Source of the DNA: Paludibacteraceae bacterium
Lineage (GTDB): Bacteria > Bacteroidota > Bacteroidia > Bacteroidales > Paludibacteraceae
Assembly (NCBI GenBank): GCA_024401495.1
Contig: JAKSKW010000002.1
Location: 1-64,000, forward strand
Reading direction: 5' to 3'
DNA length: 64,000 nt
A program made the position numbers and the translations under genes. The notes beneath the pieces are model-generated. The model was given only the letters and a program-made list of their open reading frames with translations. It ran no database searches and had not been told where the DNA came from. Below are positions 51,653 through 60,480 of the stretch, in pieces. Every line of letters begins with the position of its first letter. Within the stretch, counting starts at the first letter, position 1.

Positions 51653-51703
51653 TTTAAAATGCCAGTTTAAATTTTCGGTAAAAATATAAAGTGGCATTTT
51701 AAA
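51653..51703. repeat. 12-bp inverted repeat upstream of the polyferredoxin gene
   Basis: TTTAAAATGCCA (51653-51664) and TGGCATTTTAAA (51692-51703) are perfect inverted copies with a 27-base spacer; CGGTAAAAA also recurs nearby (51605 and 51676). Function unknown; could be a regulatory hairpin or a remnant of a small repeat. Confidence 0.6.
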
Positions 51704-51727
51704 TTTGGTAAAATGTGCTGTTTTTTT

Positions 51728-51824
51728 GGAAAATTATCTATGAGTTGTCCAAAATGAGGATTGTTAAGGGCGGAACGCCCTAACCTCCCCACCAACGCGA
51801 GTCCGTAGGGCGAGCGTATAAAAT
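51728..51824. mobile_element. MITE-like dispersed repeat, copy 2 (right end missing)
   Basis: Begins GGAAAATTATCTATGAGTTG and continues TCCAAAATGAGGATTG, hairpin TTAAGGGCG-gaa-CGCCCTAA, CCAACGCGAGTCCG and GAGCGTATAAAATA, in the same order as copy 1. The right inverted end found in copies 1 and 3 is not present, so it is truncated. Confidence 0.75.
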
Positions 51825-51895
51825 AAACACAGAGACTCAGAGTAAAAGAGAAAGTCTCCGACTTTTTTGGGAGGAAAAGAGATTTTGATTAATCA

Positions 51896-51988
51896 TTATT
51901 TGGAACCATCTTTTTTTGTCAGCGAGTCCTGCAGACAGAAGTAAATGGAGTTTCTTTCTAAATATTCCTCATAAAAATCAGTCAACAA
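51896..51988 (-). pseudogene. Possible remnant of a GNAT toxin gene
   Basis: A 31-codon open stretch on the minus strand, just downstream of the 59-aa gene, includes NSIYFCLQDSLTKKDG. The intact GNAT at 5193 has TVLYFCLSNDKI at a comparable place, and there too the gene follows a PIxNxPxLTGK protein. The match is short, so this is tentative. Confidence 0.3.
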
Positions 51989-52002
51989 CTATGACAGAAC
52001 CA

Positions 52003-52182
52003 TCATTTTTTGTTCTTTTTTCTAGATTCTTCAAACTTCTCAATGATTCTGTTAAATCGGTCCTCTCTTTCTTGACTCCATTCCGAACCTGCAAGATACT
52101 TTGAGTTATACTCGCACTGTTTGATGAATTGTTCTGCTACTTTTCCCGTCAGAACAGGGATGTTTGTAATTGGTAATGCCAT
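52003..52182 (-). CDS. 59-aa PIxNxPxLTGK protein, second family member
   Basis: Short ORF on the minus strand starting MALPITNIPVLTGKVAEQFI, with a charged helical C-terminus (RFNRIIEKFEESRKKNKK). Positions 4-20 match the 55-aa protein at 5022 (PIRNTPILTGKDATTFI against PITNIPVLTGKVAEQFI). It lies 37 bases behind the YoeB toxin and on the same strand, so it may be part of that operon. No intact GNAT follows, only a possible remnant. Candidate orphan or recruited antitoxin. Confidence 0.7.
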   Translation of the reverse strand: MALPITNIPVLTGKVAEQFIKQCEYNSKYLAGSEWSQEREDRFNRIIEKFEESRKKNKK

Positions 52183-52219
52183 AAAGTTTATTTTTTGACT
52201 GTTTGTAATTTATGTTGTG

Positions 52220-52492
52220 TTATTTGTCGTTGTAATGTTCCTCTAATTGGATTACAAGAACGCAGACTACATCCTCATAAATGTCATAAATGATGCGATC
52301 ATGAGCCGTTATATGTCTTGAGTATGTTATTTCGTTACCTCCAACCAAAGCTTCTGGATGTCCGAGACCTGTGCGTGGATGATCCATAAGTTCCATCAAA
52401 ATTGAGGTTGCTTTTTTGAATAGGATGGGATTAGACTTCTTCCATTTCTTAAGAGTCTTATCCGCTTGTTTGGAAAATTCAACCTTATACAT
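52220..52492 (-). CDS. YoeB/Txe-family toxin
   Basis: Protein of 90 residues. YKVEFSKQADKTLKKWKKSNP at the start, LMDHPRTGLGHPEALVGGNEITYSRHITAHDRIIYDIYEDVVCVL in the core, and the final HYNDK. G-x-G-x-PE-x-L, S-R-x-I and H-R/D-R-I-x-Y are YoeB/Txe hallmarks; the end His-Tyr is the catalytic region. A ribosome-dependent mRNA interferase. Its ATG overlaps the antitoxin stop by one base. Confidence 0.9.
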   Translation of the reverse strand: MYKVEFSKQADKTLKKWKKSNPILFKKATSILMELMDHPRTGLGHPEALVGGNEITYSRHITAHDRIIYDIYEDVVCVLVIQLEEHYNDK

Positions 52493-52713
52493 TATAAACT
52501 GTCAAAATAGGTTTGCATTTCTTCAGGCGTGGAGCATGAAATGGTTTCATTATTTACATGTTCAGCACGAGCTTTGGAAATTTGCTTTTTCAAAGATGGA
52601 GACAAGTTGGATTTTGATGCTAGAATTTTTCCGGCTAACCAATCTTTATTTTTGTCGCTTAATGACAAAGATAGGATATATTCTAGCAATTTATTTAACG
52701 CAAATGTATTCAT
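52492..52713 (-). CDS. Antitoxin partner of YoeB
   Basis: Protein of 73 residues, MNTFALNKLLEYILSLSLSDKNKDWLAGKILASK, then an acidic end (CSTPEEMQTYFDSL). It lacks the Phd/YefM fold normally paired with YoeB, but small helical proteins with this LSDKNKDWLAxKI block are common before Bacteroidetes RelE/YoeB toxins. First gene of the minus-strand unit. Identified mainly by position. Confidence 0.78.
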   Translation of the reverse strand: MNTFALNKLLEYILSLSLSDKNKDWLAGKILASKSNLSPSLKKQISKARAEHVNNETISCSTPEEMQTYFDSL

Positions 52714-52906
52714 ATTTATACTGTTATATCAGTTTGTAATTCAATGCAAAGATAATGGAATTTGTGAAATTTATGGATTGATATCGTATTTATGTTTAAC
52801 AGTTTATCATATAAACTTGATAATCTCACGATTATTTCCAATATTTGCAGTATACTTTTTATTATTTTGAACTTTATAACAATACTTACATACGACAATA
52901 GAAATT

Positions 52907-53536
52907 ATGGAATACGGAATAGTATATCTTCTTACAAATCCCGTTATGCCAGGGTTGGTTAAAATTGGAATGACAACCAGAGAAGACATTGATGCCAGAC
53001 TAAAAGAACTCTACAGCACAGGTGTTCCTGTTCCATTTGAGTGTCAATACGCATGTAAGGTGAAGAAATCTGACTGTGCAAAAATTGAGAAAGCCCTACA
53101 CACAGCATTCGCACCTCAAAGAGTAAACGCAAATCGTGAATTTTTCAGAATTCAGGTTGAACAGGCAAAGGTTATTCTAGAACTTTTCAACATCGAAGAT
53201 ATTACTGAAGAGGTAACTGATGAAATAGAAAATGATTTGACAGCAGAAGATAAAGTTGCAACTCAGAATGCAAAACCTCGTCGTCCTTCTCTCAATTTTT
53301 ATGAAATGGGAATGAAACAAGGAGAAATTCTCACATGGAAAGATGATCCTTCAATTTTTGTAGTCATCAAGTCAGAGAGAAAAGTGACTTACAATGATGA
53401 GGAAGTTTCCATCAGTGCTCTATCTGCCCAGTTGAAAGGTTACAATACCAAACACATTTCACCTGGTAGTTATTGGCTTTACAAGGATCGTCTCCTAGAT
53501 GACATCTACAACGAAACATATCCTTTTGAGGAATAA
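52907..53536 (+). CDS. GIY-YIG (T5orf172/MUG113-type) nuclease-family protein with RAMA/DUF4357-like tail
   Basis: Protein of 209 residues. Residues 1-95 are a GIY-YIG domain of the T5orf172 group: GIVYLLTNPVMPGLVKIGMT provides the GIY...YIG-like (G-x-V-Y, K-I-G) pair, then ARLKELYSTGVPVPFEC, the catalytic-type Glu in KIEKALHTAF and NREFFRI. Residues 130-205 (FYEMGMKQGEILTWKDDPSIFVVI, ISALSAQLKGY, PGSYWLYKDRLL) resemble RAMA/DUF4357 modules found beside restriction systems. Between MITE-like copies 2 and 3, in a toxin-antitoxin-rich stretch; a defence or mobile role is possible. Confidence 0.8.
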   Translation: MEYGIVYLLTNPVMPGLVKIGMTTREDIDARLKELYSTGVPVPFECQYACKVKKSDCAKIEKALHTAFAPQRVNANREFFRIQVEQAKVILELFNIEDITEEVTDEIENDLTAEDKVATQNAKPRRPSLNFYEMGMKQGEILTWKDDPSIFVVIKSERKVTYNDEEVSISALSAQLKGYNTKHISPGSYWLYKDRLLDDIYNETYPFEE

Positions 53537-53540
53537 AGAA

Positions 53541-53667
53541 GGCAATTATATACGAGTTGTCCTAACACGCTTATATTTTATACGCTCGCTCTCCGAGCTC
53601 GCGTTGGTGGGGCAAGGGCGTTCCGCCCTTTGCAATCCTCATTTTGGACAACTGCAATATAATCTCC
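53541..53667. mobile_element. MITE-like dispersed repeat, copy 3 (127 bp, inverted)
   Basis: Opposite orientation to copies 1 and 2. Ends GGCAATTATATACGAGTTG and, reversed, GGAGATTATATTGCAGTTG; inside (reversed) TCCAAAATGAGGATTG, AAGGGCG-gaa-CGCCCTT, CCAACGCGAGCTCGGAG and GAGCGTATAAAATA. Complete with both ends. It starts five bases after the GIY-YIG stop. No clear target duplication. Confidence 0.82.
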
Positions 53668-53696
53668 TTAAATTATTCTATAATTTCCAAAATCTC

Positions 53697-53731
53697 CTCC
53701 CGTGGAAGCAAATCCTCCACGGGAGTTTTTT
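53697..53731 (+). terminator. Rho-independent terminator
   Basis: CTCCCGTGGA / TCCACGGGAG, a perfect 10-bp stem followed by six T. A hairpin with the same CTCCCGTGGA arm recurs behind the next gene at 57003. Confidence 0.87.
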
Positions 53732-53749
53732 ATCAAGAATTCCAAACTT

Positions 53750-53797
53750 TTCATTTCTCCTTTTCCCATTTCTCATTTCTCCTTTTCCGTTTCTCCC
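53750..53797. repeat. CATTTCTCCTTTTCC theme repeats
   Basis: Three imperfect units of (C)ATTTCTC/CTTTTCC type, directly before a TACTTTTG -7 element (53807-53814) of the secreted glycosidase gene. Confidence 0.6.
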
Positions 53798-53881
53798 CTA
53801 AAATGTTACTTTTGTAGGTTGTTGTTTTGTGCGGATAATTAATTTTGCGATGTTTACTATATCTAAAATATGTTACTTTTT

Positions 53882-56800
53882 ATGACAAGACGATTTTTAA
53901 TGTCACTGTTATTGGTGGCACTCTCCGCTCTCTCATTTGCGGCGGAGAAAGATTATTCGGCTTACCTCTTTGCCTACTTCAAGGGTGAGGGTTTGGCCCA
54001 GGGAGAACAAATTTATTTTGCTGTCAGCCGTGATGGCTTGAACTGGAAGGACCTTAACGGGGGCAATCCTGTACTCACTTCTTCACTCGGAGAAAAGGGT
54101 TTGCGTGATCCTTTCATTATGCGTTCTGCCGACGGGGATAAATTCTTCGTTATTGCTACTGACCTTAAAATCAACGGTAATGGCAACTGGTCTGCAGCCC
54201 AAACTTCTGGTAGCAAGTCTATCATGGTGTGGGAGTCGTCGGATTTGGTCAACTGGAGTGAACAGCGTATGTGTAAGGTGGCTGTTGATGGTGCTGGCTG
54301 CACTTGGGCTCCTGAAGCTGTGTATGATGATGCTTCTGGCGAATATATTGTTTTCTGGTCGTCGAAAATTCCCACAACTCAGTCGGTTCCTAACAATGAT
54401 TATACTCATCGCGTCTACTATTGCACGACAAAGGATTTCAAGACTTTCTCTGAGGCTAAGGTGTGGATGGAGTTGAAGAATCAGCAGAATCGCACTATCA
54501 GTGTGATCGACGCTACTGTCATCAAGGTAGGGGATACTTACTATCGTTTCAATAAGAATGAGGCTACCGAGGCTCACAAGTCGGGCATGCCTTCCACTGG
54601 TAAATATATCATCATGGAGAAGTCGACGTCGCTCCTTGGAGAATGGACCGAGGTTAACTCTCAGATGAGCCAGATTTCTGGAGTTGAGGGTCCAACTTGC
54701 TTTAAGTTTAATGGTGAAGACAAATGGTGTCTTTTCATTGATGAATTTGGAGGCAAAGGTTATTATCCACTTGTCACTACTGATCTTTCATCTGGCAAAT
54801 TCACTCAGGTTGCGTCTGGCGAATACTCTTTGCCATCGGTGATGCGTCATGGATCTGTGATCAGCATTACAGAGGAAGAGTACAGTAATCTAAGAAACAA
54901 ATACGAACAGCGTCCTGCTGCGATGTGCAACGTCCGTATCAATCCGGCAGCACGTCAGCAGACAATGGAAGGATGGGGAGTCTCACTTTGCTGGTGGGCT
55001 GGCCAGTGTGGAAAATGGACAGAGGATAAGGTCAACGACTTGGTGGATATGCTAACGTCGGAAGACAAGTTGAATTTCAATATCTTCCGTTACAATATCG
55101 GAGGTGGTGATGTACCGTCGCATGCTAATGGCCACATGGTCAACGGAAAGGGTAAGCGTGCTGAGATGGAAGGATTCAAGGCAACGGAGAATTCCGCTTA
55201 TAATTGGAATGCCGACGCCGCTCAGCGTAAGATCATGCTAAAGTTGAGAGATGCCCGTAAGGATGACGTGGTGTTTGAGGCATTCTCCAACTCTGCTCCT
55301 TATTGGATGACATATTCAGGCTGTGCGTCTGGAAACAATGACGGATCAAAGGATAATTTGAAGCCAGAGTATTATGGCAAGTTCTGCGACTATCTTATCG
55401 ACGTCTGCAAGCATTATAAGGACACATACGGCATTGAATTCAAGACATTGGCTCCATTCAACGAGCCAAACACAAATTTCTGGTATAATAAAGGATCTCA
55501 GGAGGGATGCCATTTCGATCCGTCGTCGCAGGTGAAGGTCATCCGAACACTTTATCCTAAATTGAAAAATTCAGGATTGAAGACGGTTATTTCCGCTTCC
55601 GACGAGACAAATGTGCCGTTGGCAATCGGTGAGTTGCAGACATTCATCAAAGAGGGAGATATCATTCCGATGTTGGGCCAGTACAACACTCATACTTACG
55701 GAGGAAGCATACAGGACAAGGCAAATCTAAAGGATCTTGTCACAGAGACTCGTCTGCCATTCTGGATGTCGGAGACAGGTTCAGGAGGCGACGGTATTGG
55801 AGGAAACCTTGCGATGGCACAACGTATGTTTGACGACCTTAACTATCTTCAGCCACAGGCATGGATAGATTGGCAGTTTGTGGAGGAGAAGAACGACCAG
55901 TGGTGTTTTGTAAGAGGAAGTTTTGATGGCCAGACATATTATATCGTGAAGAATTTCTACGTCCGTATGCAGGTCACTCGTTTCATCAAGCAGGGCTATA
56001 CTATGCTTGGCACAGGACGTAACGATATCCTTGCCGCAATCAGTCCGGATGGCGACAAAGTGGTGGTGGTGATGCTGAACACTGGCACTTCTCAGAAGAC
56101 AGTAAGCGTTGATCTTTCGCTTTTGAATAAAGTCGACGCTAAGGCTCAACTCTATGTCACAAACTCAAACCGTGATTGCCAGCGTATGGCGGATGTGGAA
56201 GTGTACGACGGCAGATTAGACTATACTATGGGCGGACAGGAAATCTCTACACTGATTTTCTCTACTGAGTCTGGCGACGGAATGGCGAATTTCACTGCGG
56301 AGATGCCGTATATGATTGTCCCTCGTGCATCAACGTCTCCTTTGACTTTGAATGGAACATCATTGCAGTTGGGCAATTTGTCGATCACAAACACAAATCA
56401 GCGATGGTATTTTAGCAAGTTGGCAAACGGCAACTACAACATCTATACTTTGGTGAACAATGATAAGATGGCGTTGACAGACAACGGATCATACTATCTT
56501 TCAATATCTTCGCTTAATCCATCAAGCAAGAGTCAAGAGTTTAAGGTAGAGAGTCTTGGCGACAACAGTTTCAAGATAGTTTCCGCGTCGAACAATAAAC
56601 TTTTTGATTTGGAGAGTGGAAAGTTTGATGTCAACACAAAAGTAGGATTATGGCAATCCGGAGCGACGGGTTCCAACGTTCATCGTGAGTGGAGAATCCT
56701 ATCGGTGCCATTCACAGCCGTGCCAATGAAGGAAGTGACATCAGTGGAGGATAATGTGTCATCACCGTCGACATTGGTTTATGGAGAGGAAGGTAATATT

Positions 56801-56971
56801 GTGATTCTATCGTTGGATGAATCTGTTTTAAACGACATTGTTGTTTACAACGCAGCAGGCCAGGCAGTAGCCAGAAGCACCGTCAGCTCCTCAATCATGA
56901 GAATTCCTATGGAGAGAGGCATCTATGTGGTGAGATGTGGAAGAGGAAGTGAGACAGTGATAGTGAGATAA
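53882..56971 (+). CDS. T9SS-secreted GH43-GH30 glycosidase with ricin-like module
   Basis: About 1029 residues from the ATG at 53882, which gives a good signal peptide (MTRRFLMSLLLVALSALSFA); an ATG at 53870 is possible. Residues 25-345 are a GH43-type five-blade domain (LRDPFIM, TWAPEAVYDD supplying the acid Glu). Residues 355-800 are GH30: acid/base Glu in APFNEPNTNFW near 526 and nucleophile Glu in WMSETGSGGDG near 630, the former like endo-beta-1,6-galactanases. Residues 810-945 look like a ricin-type lectin module (QRWYFSKLANGNYNIY). A T9SS sorting tail ends the protein. Probably degrades arabinogalactan-type or arabinoxylan side chains. Confidence 0.88.
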   Translation: MTRRFLMSLLLVALSALSFAAEKDYSAYLFAYFKGEGLAQGEQIYFAVSRDGLNWKDLNGGNPVLTSSLGEKGLRDPFIMRSADGDKFFVIATDLKINGNGNWSAAQTSGSKSIMVWESSDLVNWSEQRMCKVAVDGAGCTWAPEAVYDDASGEYIVFWSSKIPTTQSVPNNDYTHRVYYCTTKDFKTFSEAKVWMELKNQQNRTISVIDATVIKVGDTYYRFNKNEATEAHKSGMPSTGKYIIMEKSTSLLGEWTEVNSQMSQISGVEGPTCFKFNGEDKWCLFIDEFGGKGYYPLVTTDLSSGKFTQVASGEYSLPSVMRHGSVISITEEEYSNLRNKYEQRPAAMCNVRINPAARQQTMEGWGVSLCWWAGQCGKWTEDKVNDLVDMLTSEDKLNFNIFRYNIGGGDVPSHANGHMVNGKGKRAEMEGFKATENSAYNWNADAAQRKIMLKLRDARKDDVVFEAFSNSAPYWMTYSGCASGNNDGSKDNLKPEYYGKFCDYLIDVCKHYKDTYGIEFKTLAPFNEPNTNFWYNKGSQEGCHFDPSSQVKVIRTLYPKLKNSGLKTVISASDETNVPLAIGELQTFIKEGDIIPMLGQYNTHTYGGSIQDKANLKDLVTETRLPFWMSETGSGGDGIGGNLAMAQRMFDDLNYLQPQAWIDWQFVEEKNDQWCFVRGSFDGQTYYIVKNFYVRMQVTRFIKQGYTMLGTGRNDILAAISPDGDKVVVVMLNTGTSQKTVSVDLSLLNKVDAKAQLYVTNSNRDCQRMADVEVYDGRLDYTMGGQEISTLIFSTESGDGMANFTAEMPYMIVPRASTSPLTLNGTSLQLGNLSITNTNQRWYFSKLANGNYNIYTLVNNDKMALTDNGSYYLSISSLNPSSKSQEFKVESLGDNSFKIVSASNNKLFDLESGKFDVNTKVGLWQSGATGSNVHREWRILSVPFTAVPMKEVTSVEDNVSSPSTLVYGEEGNIVILSLDESVLNDIVVYNAAGQAVARSTVSSSIMRIPMERGIYVVRCGRGSETVIVR

Positions 56972-57002
56972 AGGTTGAATTAGCAAATCCAAATACAAAT
57001 TA

Positions 57003-57045
57003 TACTCCCGTGGATACAGAGGTGTCCGCGGGAGTATTTTTTTTG
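57003..57045 (+). terminator. Rho-independent terminator
   Basis: TACTCCCGtGGATAC...GTGTCCgCGGGAGTA hairpin followed by eight T, behind the GH43-GH30 gene. Its arm repeats the CTCCCGTGGA of the terminator at 53697. Confidence 0.87.
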
Positions 57046-57108
57046 CTAAAGATTAAGGTAAGATTACTATTGTTGTGTGAATTTTAGGCGTATAGATCGA
57101 ATTTTTAT

Positions 57109-57116
57109 TATTTTTG
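57109..57116 (+). promoter_or_regulatory. -7 promoter element of the giant surface-protein gene
   Basis: TATTTTTG followed by CGACA, about 74 bases before the ATG at 57190. Matches TAnnTTTG. Confidence 0.55.
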
Positions 57117-57189
57117 CGACAAACATGTTTATGTTAAAGTAGAAAATAATGATTTAATATTAAGGGTTTAAGAGTTAGAGTATATTTAT

Positions 57190-60100
57190 ATGATACATAT
57201 TAAGGAATTTTTGTACAAGATGAAATCTATTTGTTTGTTGGTAATCTTGTTGATGATGGGGCAAAAATCCTATGGATTTGGAGTTGATGGATTATATGAA
57301 GGAACTATATATGCATGCGACGAAAATAATGGTAATGTTCAAATCAACCTTACTGGTTATTCTTTGTCAAAGACGTATAAGTGGTATTCGGATAAAGAGT
57401 GCAAGAATGAAATAAACACTGGTTATAGTTTTAATTATACTCTTAAAGAAAATAATGCATCTATTTATGTGATAGATGTAAGTATTCCAAATGATATAAA
57501 GGAAATAAAAGTTGCTAAACATTATAGAATAGACGGATACATTGATAAGAAAAAAGAATTTTTATGTAAAAATGGAGATGTAGAGTTAACTGCTATACCC
57601 ACGTCTAAAGGCAATGCAAACAATGTTAGTGCATCTGTAATTTATAAATGGAGTAAGGACGGGAAAGAGATTGAAAACGTTGAAAATGTATCCTCTTATA
57701 AAGCAACGGAGGGAGGAACTTATAGCGTTGTTTTGAATCATTTGGGATGCACGAGGGAAATAAAAACAGTTATACCATCTGCCCCAGAGTTAAAAGTCTC
57801 TGGAGTAGAAAAACTTTGTGCAGGAGGTGCTATCACATTAGATGCGACAGGAATGGATAGCTATGAGTGGACAGGGTCGAATAATTTTTCTCAGAGTGGG
57901 TCTCAAGTAACAATAACTACACCTGGGACTTACAAAGTTGTTGGTAGAAAGAATGAATGTACAGATGAGAAAAATTTTGATATTGAAACTAAGGATAATA
58001 TAGATGTTGACATAGTAGGTCCAACTACATTATGTCCTGGAACATCAGAGACAACATTAACCGCAAGTACTGGTTCCGGATCCTATACTTATGTGTGGAC
58101 ATACCAGGCAATGAATGGAGACCGAACCATTGGTGCTCCAGAGATACTAGAAGCAAAAACACAATCCATTGTTGTAAATAGGTTAGGTAAATATAAAGTA
58201 GATGTGAAGTTAAACGGACAGACTTGTAAAGGATCAAATTTTACAACATTGACTGAAGCCGAAGAAGTTGGAGAAGTTAGTGTTGTTCCTATGCCGGTTG
58301 TTATTTGTGCTGGTTATTCTGCAACTGTATCTGCAAAAGGGACAAACTTAACCCGTTTTGATTGGACGGGTAATGATGGATTTTCAGATAGTGGAGAAAA
58401 AGTGAAACTCACGGAAGCGGGAGTTTATTCTGTGCAAGCATATTCTAAACAAGGGTGTCCTAGTAAGATTATGTCTTTTGATGCTACAATGGTTAATAAT
58501 CCTGCGATTGTAATAGAAAAAAAATATCCATGTATAGGAGATGATGTTTATATAGAGGCTTTATGTTCAGATACATTGACTTTTTTTTGGGAGGACGATT
58601 ATTCTAATGATAAAAAAAAGAAAATAACTGAAAGTGGAAGCTATGGGGCTACAGTTCAAGATAACAATTGTACTTCTACAGCGTATGTCAAAATTGATTT
58701 CCTTCCATATCCAACTATAGAAGGGGATGATATTAGTATATGTGAAGGTTCGCATGGCATTCTTGAAGCAATAGTAGAAAATGCCAATGAGAATACTTAT
58801 AAATGGTATGATAGCAAAAATGTTTTGTTACAAACTGGTACAAAACTAAATGTAAATAGTGCTGGAACTTATACATTTGTTGCAGAAAATGATTATGGGT
58901 GTCAAAGCAAAAAGGATTTTATTGTGACTACAAAACCCAAATCTAAATTCTCTATTGATAAGGATAAAGAGTATTTGTGTGGCTCTGGAGAACAGGCAAA
59001 ATTCACTGTTGTTGGATTGGACATAAAGAATTATGATTGGTACAATGGAAAAAAAGAGAATATTTGGAAGGGGGCAACTTTAACTGTGACGACAGCTGGC
59101 GTATATAAATTGGAGGTTACTGGTGCAAACGGATGTATTACCGACACGACTGTTTCCATTGACACAAAAGCTAAAACTCACATTGACACTGTGATACCCA
59201 AATTTTGTCTAGGTCAAACTGGAAGAATTGAGGTTAAATCAGACAAGGAGAGTGATTATAAATGGACAGATGGCACTACAACTAATTATTTAGACGTTAC
59301 GGCATCTGGAGATTATACTGTGACGGTGACTGATCATGAATTCAATTGTTCTCAAAATGTGACTGTAAAAGTTACACCTCTTGATACACCTGCTATATTA
59401 ATAGAGCCAGCCAAATATGTTTTATGCGAAGGAAGCACAGTCACATTAAAAGGATCTGCTGGAACACCCCCAAATAGAGCAACTTTCGAATGGATAAATC
59501 CGGCAAGTGCAGGCTCTAACATAAGTGTTTCTAAAGCTGGAACGTATAAGGCTATAGCTACGGATGAGAAAACAGGATGTAAGTCGAATGCATTCGCAGT
59601 AGTGACTGTAACTCCACCGCCGACTGTGACTTTGGATAAATCGTCTAATGTCATTTGCGAGGGGGAAACAATTGATTTGAAGGCTACCGTCGAGTCTAAA
59701 GATACAAATCAGATATCATATGAATGGGTAGGTCCTAAAAGCCTCAAAAAGACTAATAAAGATGAGGAGATAAAAAATGCGACTACGGATAATTCTGGCA
59801 AATATGTTTTGACGGTCAAACAGAATAATTGTGTGGTAAATGACTCTGTAGAGGTTGAAGTGAAAAAAGCACCCAAAGTAAAATTTAAGTCATTGCCAAC
59901 TAGTAGTATATGTAGCGATTTCAATTTTACTTTTAAGGATAATATATCACTTGAAGGAGACGTGAATGATATTACTTCTGCACATTGGGAAGTTTCGCCA
60001 GAAACTAATGTGAAATTTTCAACTAATAAAAATGATATAAACAGTGATATTCTTATATCAGATCCTAATACTTATGTGATTAAACTCATTTATGCTAGTG

Positions 60101-60480
60101 ATTGTGGAAGGGATACTGTTGTTGGAAATTTAACGATTGATGCTCAGCTGACCTTTTCAATCGAAGCAAAGGATTCTATTTGTGAAGGAGAATCTCTTCA
60201 AATCAAATCAAAAGTGGAAACGGACAAACAAGTGGTGTATGAGTGGAAAGGTCCGAATGGATTCTCAAGTAAAGATGCTGATTTGACTGTTGAAAATACC
60301 ACCACAAAACATACGGGAGAATATAGTCTGGTTTTGCAAAATGGCGCTTGTAAAACGGATGCTCAAAAAGTGAACGTGGTGGTTGTAGAAAAACCTGTGC
60401 TCGCATTTGATAATCTTCCGAATGCTACAAATAGAGTATGTGGCACCTTTTCTTTTAAAACAGTGAAAACCTTAAATTAG
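57190..60480 (+). pseudogene. Giant Ig/PKD-repeat surface protein, N-terminal part (frameshifted)
   Basis: First 1096 residues of a very large secreted protein. Signal peptide MKSICLLVILLMMGQKSYGFG (ATG at 57190, or 57220). Then a long series of Ig-like repeats of about 80-100 residues, each with a Cys-x-G or CEG near the start and a YxWxxP/N core (for example LCAGGAITLDATGMDSYEWTG and ICEGETIDLKATVESK). The frame stops at 60478-60480 in the middle of a repeat (RVCGTFSFKTVKTLN). Continuation in the -1 frame restores the repeat, so this and the following segment are one gene with a net one-base loss. AT-rich against neighbours. Confidence 0.85.

Noticed and set aside
60455..60480. Programmed -1 frameshift site in the giant gene (TTTTAAAAC).
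   Set aside because: In the actual reading frame the heptamer does not have the X XXY YYZ phasing, and slipping there would run into a TAA. A one-base indel or sequence error is simpler.
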